Positions 55,677-58,043 of a stretch of 58,043 bases of DNA are shown here, piece by piece. Both the position numbers and the translations under genes were made by a program. The notes under the pieces are model-generated. The model saw only the letters and a list, made by a program, of their open reading frames with translations, had not been told where the DNA came from and searched no databases. Within the stretch, counting starts at the first letter, position 1, and each line of letters opens with the position of its first letter. Source of the DNA: Desulfobacteraceae bacterium 4572_130 (GTDB lineage Bacteria > Desulfobacterota > Desulfobacteria > Desulfobacterales > Desulfobacteraceae); the NCBI GenBank assembly GCA_002084425.1, contig NBLN01000015.1, positions 1 through 58,043 on the forward strand, written 5' to 3'.

Positions 55677-55720
55677 TGAACATGAAAGAATATTAAGTAA
55701 TGATAAATTCTTTCATATAA
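55677..55720 (+). repeat. Family A repeat, copy A11 (second hairpin only)
   Basis: CATGAAAGAATATTAAGTAA, then TGATAAATTCTTTCATATAA: a 10-bp hairpin ATGAAAGAAT/ATTCTTTCAT as in A1, without the first hairpin. It lies in the recR-lolA spacer, sense to lolA. Confidence 0.7.
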
Positions 55721-55821
55721 GAATCCGTTAATAACCAATTTTTAAAAAATAGATGCATATATAAACAAAAATAGATAAAAAAAAATTACAACCCACCCCA
55801 TCAAAGATTAAAATATAAAAA

Positions 55822-56508
55822 ATGATGAAAAAAATCTTTAAACATATATTCTCTATTTATTTTATTATTTTATTATCTTTCTGTTCTTTTTCCAATGCAG
55901 AAACAGGAAAACTTAATAACCCTGAAAATAAAATTTTAAAAAAAATCGAAGACAAATATCTAGGGAAAAATTTTACTGGAAACTTTCACCAGATATCTAC
56001 TCTTAAAGCAATTGATATTACTGAAAAAGCTTTTGGAAAAGTTTTTTTTGGTTCTTCTGGTAAAATGAAATGGGAATATTATATGCCTGAAAAACATCAA
56101 ATAATTACAAATGGTGAAACCCTATGGATATATAGACCTGAACAAAATCAGATTATAAAGGGAACCAGCCTGGAATTTTTCCAGACAGGAGCAGGAGGTT
56201 CTTTTCTTTCTAATATATCTAGTATAAAAAAGAATTATAAAATAAGTATTAAAAAAAATAATGATTCATTTATTAATATTCTTCTTATTCCCAAACAAAA
56301 AAATCCTCAAATTTCATTAATTGAAATTAAAGTATTAAAAAAAAATGATGAGATAAAAAAAATCATAACATCCAATATTTATGGAGATACTACAGAAATT
56401 GAATTTAAAGATATTCAATTTAAAAAACTGGATGATTCCATGTTTGAATTCATTATCCCCAAAGGTACGGACATTCTTTTTATGAAGGACAATATTGGTA
56501 AAAATTAA
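55822..56508 (+). CDS. lolA: Outer-membrane lipoprotein carrier protein LolA
   Basis: A 228-residue periplasmic protein with a signal peptide (FKHIFSIYFIILLSFCSFSNA) and the LolA pattern: TGNFHQIS, a GKMKWEYYMPEKHQIITNG segment, TLWIYRPEQNQ, and the C-terminal TEIEFKDIQFKKLDDSMFEFIIPKG. It carries lipoproteins from the LolCDE complex to the outer membrane. Length is normal (about 205-230). It is monocistronic, followed by a tRNA gene. Confidence 0.92.
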   Translation: MMKKIFKHIFSIYFIILLSFCSFSNAETGKLNNPENKILKKIEDKYLGKNFTGNFHQISTLKAIDITEKAFGKVFFGSSGKMKWEYYMPEKHQIITNGETLWIYRPEQNQIIKGTSLEFFQTGAGGSFLSNISSIKKNYKISIKKNNDSFINILLIPKQKNPQISLIEIKVLKKNDEIKKIITSNIYGDTTEIEFKDIQFKKLDDSMFEFIIPKGTDILFMKDNIGKN

Positions 56509-56648
56509 ATTAAAACAAAAAATCAAAACCCAGCCATATGTAAAAGTCAACTAATCCTATAATCAAAATATATAACCTCTACAAAAAGTCTTGTCATCTA
56601 TATTTCAAATATTGACAATATCCAGGTTATAATATAAAAATTTTTCAT

Positions 56649-56723
56649 GGTCCCATCGTCTAGCGGTTAGGACGCTGGCCTCTCACGCCGGAAACCGGGG
56701 TTCGATTCCCCGTGGGATCACCA
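56649..56723 (+). tRNA. tRNA-Glu (anticodon CTC)
   Basis: The acceptor GGTCCCA pairs with TGGGATC, discriminator A, and CCA is encoded. The D loop is CGTCTAGCGGTTAGGAC. The anticodon stem-loop CTGGC-CTCTCAC-GCCGG has anticodon CTC. The T arm is CGGGGTTCGATTCCCCG. A TATAAT lies 15 nt upstream of the gene. The accessory DNA begins shortly downstream. Confidence 0.97.
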
Positions 56724-56943
56724 AAGTATAATAAAGACCTTCAGCGTTTTATTGAATTTTCTTCTTTTTAAAATTATATTTTTCCAACCCTATTTCCAAC
56801 CTTTTAGAAGAGTTTGACGATCTTAAATCAAATATTTAGATAAATTTTAAAAAAAAATTTGATAGTCACAAAAGAATATTATCTCTTCCTTCAAAAAAAG
56901 ATCACTTCGGAGATGTATTCTCGGGTTACTCATAAACCTATCC

Positions 56944-57060
56944 ATGAATTTCGCAGATACTTTTGAATACAAAAAAGAAATGATGGTAAACTTTGTAACA
57001 GCAATGCAAAAAGTTAGCGGAATGGATTTTGATGAGTTTATAGAAAAGGGAAAAGAGTAA
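56944..57060 (+). pseudogene. Short orphan C-terminal reading frame
   Basis: 38 codons, MNFADTFEYKKEMM through MDFDEFIEKGKE, look like a protein C-terminus (acidic, amphipathic) in DNA less AT-rich than its surroundings. There is no Shine-Dalgarno and no recognisable family. It may be the end of a gene cut by an insertion or deletion next to the IS remnant. Confidence 0.3.
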
Positions 57061-57079
57061 CTTTGATAATTCAATTTAT

Positions 57080-57100
57080 TAGAAGCTATCTCAAAAATAA
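57080..57100 (+). repeat. Possible left terminal repeat of an IS5-like element
   Basis: AGAAGCTATCTCAAAAATA lies about 40 nt before the transposase ATG and resembles IS5/IS1182-type ends (GGCTGTCTCAAAA). No matching inverted copy is seen on the right side. Confidence 0.4.
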
Positions 57101-57138
57101 GTCTAGACTTTTGAATAGAAATATATTATATATTAGGT

Positions 57139-57543
57139 ATGGAACTTACAAAAGAGCAATGGACTCGGCTAAAGCATTTAATTCCATGTTCAAACAAACG
57201 ACAGGACGGTCGAGGGCGTCCAAGAAAAGATCCAAGAGATGTGCTCAATGGTATTCTCTGGGTGCTTCGTACCGGAGCACCCAGGAAGGATATTCCTCAG
57301 AGATATCCGCCTTACCAAACCTGTCATAGGTGGTTTCAAAAATGGATCCAACAAGGGGTTTTTGGAAAAATCCTCACAGAACTTGGTGAGGATTTATATA
57401 AGCGAGGTAAAATTGACATCAAAGAGACATTCATTGATGGGAGCTTTACACCCGCAAAAAAAGGGGCCATTTTGTGGGCCCTACAAAACATGGCTTCATA
57501 CAATTATAATTCAAATAATTCACATACACCTATTCTTGTGTAA
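57139..57543 (+). mobile_element. Truncated IS5-family transposase (N-terminal half)
   Basis: 134 codons. Residues 1 to about 110 match the N-terminal domain of IS5-type transposases (ELTKEQWTRLKHLIP, GRGRPRKDPRDVLNGILW, RTGAPRKDIPQRYPPYQT, FIDGSFTPAKKG). An A7-G4 run follows, where the typical sequence continues in the -1 frame for about ten codons (GHFVGPTKHG). Then the DNA turns AT-rich and unrelated. The DDE catalytic centre is largely missing, so it is non-functional. Base composition is more GC-rich than neighbouring genes, a sign of recent acquisition. Confidence 0.85.
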
Positions 57544-57579
57544 GAATAGTTAAAGTCTAAAATTATAAATTTGGGAAAT

Positions 57580-58043
57580 ATGACAGTTTTATTTGCATAC
57601 CTATTTTTAGCATTATTTGTTTCCTTTCTCTGCTCTATTACAGAATCTGTGCTCCTTTCGGTTCAGCCGTCGTTTTTGATGTCCCAAGATAAAAAGGAAC
57701 GCGGTTGGGCTAAATCATTTCTTGAATTAAAAACAAATATTGATCGACCACTCTCAGCTATATTGTCCTTGAATACGGTTGCCCATACTATTGGAGCGGC
57801 TGGGGTGGGGGTTCAAGCGGTAAAAGTTTTTGGGGCAGCCTCATTTGGAATTGTATCAGTTATTCTGACTGTGTTAATACTAGTTATCACCGAAATAATT
57901 CCAAAAACAATTGGTGCCAGCTATTGGCGAAATTTATCGATGATTTCTTATTTTATCATCAAGGGAATGATTTTTTTAACATACCCCCTTGTTACCATGT
58001 CTGTCATTATCACTAGGATGATATCCAAAAACAATAATGATCA
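57580..58043 (+). CDS. CNNM/DUF21-domain membrane protein (HlyC/CorC type), N-terminal part
   Basis: 154 codons from ATG 57580 with no stop before the window end. It starts MTVLFAYLFLALFVSFLCS, has ITESVLLSV, LSLNTVAHTIGAA and ITEIIPKTIGASY, and three to four transmembrane segments: the DUF21/CNNM transmembrane domain of Mg2+/Co2+ efflux-type proteins. A cytoplasmic CBS-pair domain would be expected beyond the window. Codon use is less AT-rich than the rest. No good Shine-Dalgarno is seen (GGGAAAT). Confidence 0.85.
   Translation, partial: MTVLFAYLFLALFVSFLCSITESVLLSVQPSFLMSQDKKERGWAKSFLELKTNIDRPLSAILSLNTVAHTIGAAGVGVQAVKVFGAASFGIVSVILTVLILVITEIIPKTIGASYWRNLSMISYFIIKGMIFLTYPLVTMSVIITRMISKNNND

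Noticed and set aside
56847-57074. 75-residue minus-strand ORF after tRNA-Glu
   Set aside because: It has no recognisable features and overlaps a more protein-like plus-strand frame; neither is well supported.
57420-57545. Functional programmed frameshift in the IS transposase (A7-G4 run)
   Set aside because: The -1 frame keeps family similarity for only about ten codons before a stop, and the catalytic half is missing, so the element is a remnant.
1-58043. CRISPR array
   Set aside because: The repeats are dispersed, imperfect and hundreds to thousands of bases apart; no regularly spaced direct repeats and no cas genes were seen.

Overview
This 58 kb window is a chromosomal stretch from an AT-rich anaerobic member of the Desulfobacterota, most likely a relative of the sulfate-reducing Desulfobacteraceae. 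The evidence is a selenocysteine-containing periplasmic-type [NiFeSe] hydrogenase, a Na+-translocating glutaconyl-CoA decarboxylase cluster, a corrinoid-activator-type 2Fe-2S protein, a bactofilin, an archaeal-type ProRS, and a gene order seen in that group (leuS-lptE, dnaX-ybaB-recR, ispG-proS). No rRNA or sulfate-reduction gene lies in the window, so the taxonomy is an inference.

Layout. 1-5.6 kb: truncated corrinoid-activator ferredoxin protein, glnE and an acyl-CoA synthetase. 5.6-13.5 kb: a glutamate-synthase-like FMN enzyme, mobB, trxA-trxB, bamD, rpmB and a bifunctional Rel. 13.6-16.2 kb: ispG-proS. 16.4-21.3 kb: an energy-conserving cluster on the minus strand (biotin carrier, carboxyltransferase, small membrane anchor and Na+ pump of a glutaconyl-CoA decarboxylase) plus an enoyl/dienoyl-CoA hydratase, suggesting the lower benzoyl-CoA/glutarate route. 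22.3-30.3 kb: a divergent dnaA paralogue with an FAD oxidase, a PTS HPr-EI fusion, smpB, a pseudouridine synthase and argJ. 30.5-35.4 kb: a broken lptE, leuS and an internally shortened gltX. 35.4-41.9 kb: hydrogenase island (memo-like, hypB, hypA, hysB, hysA with in-frame UGA, maturation protease, hypE). 42-48.3 kb: DMT transporter, YkgJ-type protein, second acyl-CoA ligase, dnaK and grpE. 48.7-56.7 kb: SRP RNA, SH3-domain protein, nadB, bactofilin, tRNA-Ser, dnaX-ybaB-recR, lolA and tRNA-Glu. 56.8-58 kb: less AT-rich accessory DNA after tRNA-Glu, with an IS5-like remnant and a truncated CNNM-type membrane protein.

The most unusual property is the non-coding DNA. Intergenic regions are long and filled with several families of short dispersed repeats. 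Family A (about 95 bp, 11 copies) is a pair of stem-loops whose arms vary between copies through G-U pairs on one strand only, which points to a structure selected as RNA. Family B (about 50 bp, 7 copies) sits at stop codons, six times in the sense orientation, and supplies the stop codon of two genes. Family D (3 copies) lies just upstream of the hydrogenase genes and gltX. C, E and F are further families, with fewer or more degraded copies.

Several proteins look as if they have lost internal segments (HPr joined to EI, gltX missing about 50 residues, lptE with an internal deletion and a frameshift), consistent with ongoing deletion in this genome or with assembly collapse. Positions of domains and start choices are read from the sequence; family assignments rest on remembered motifs, not on searches.
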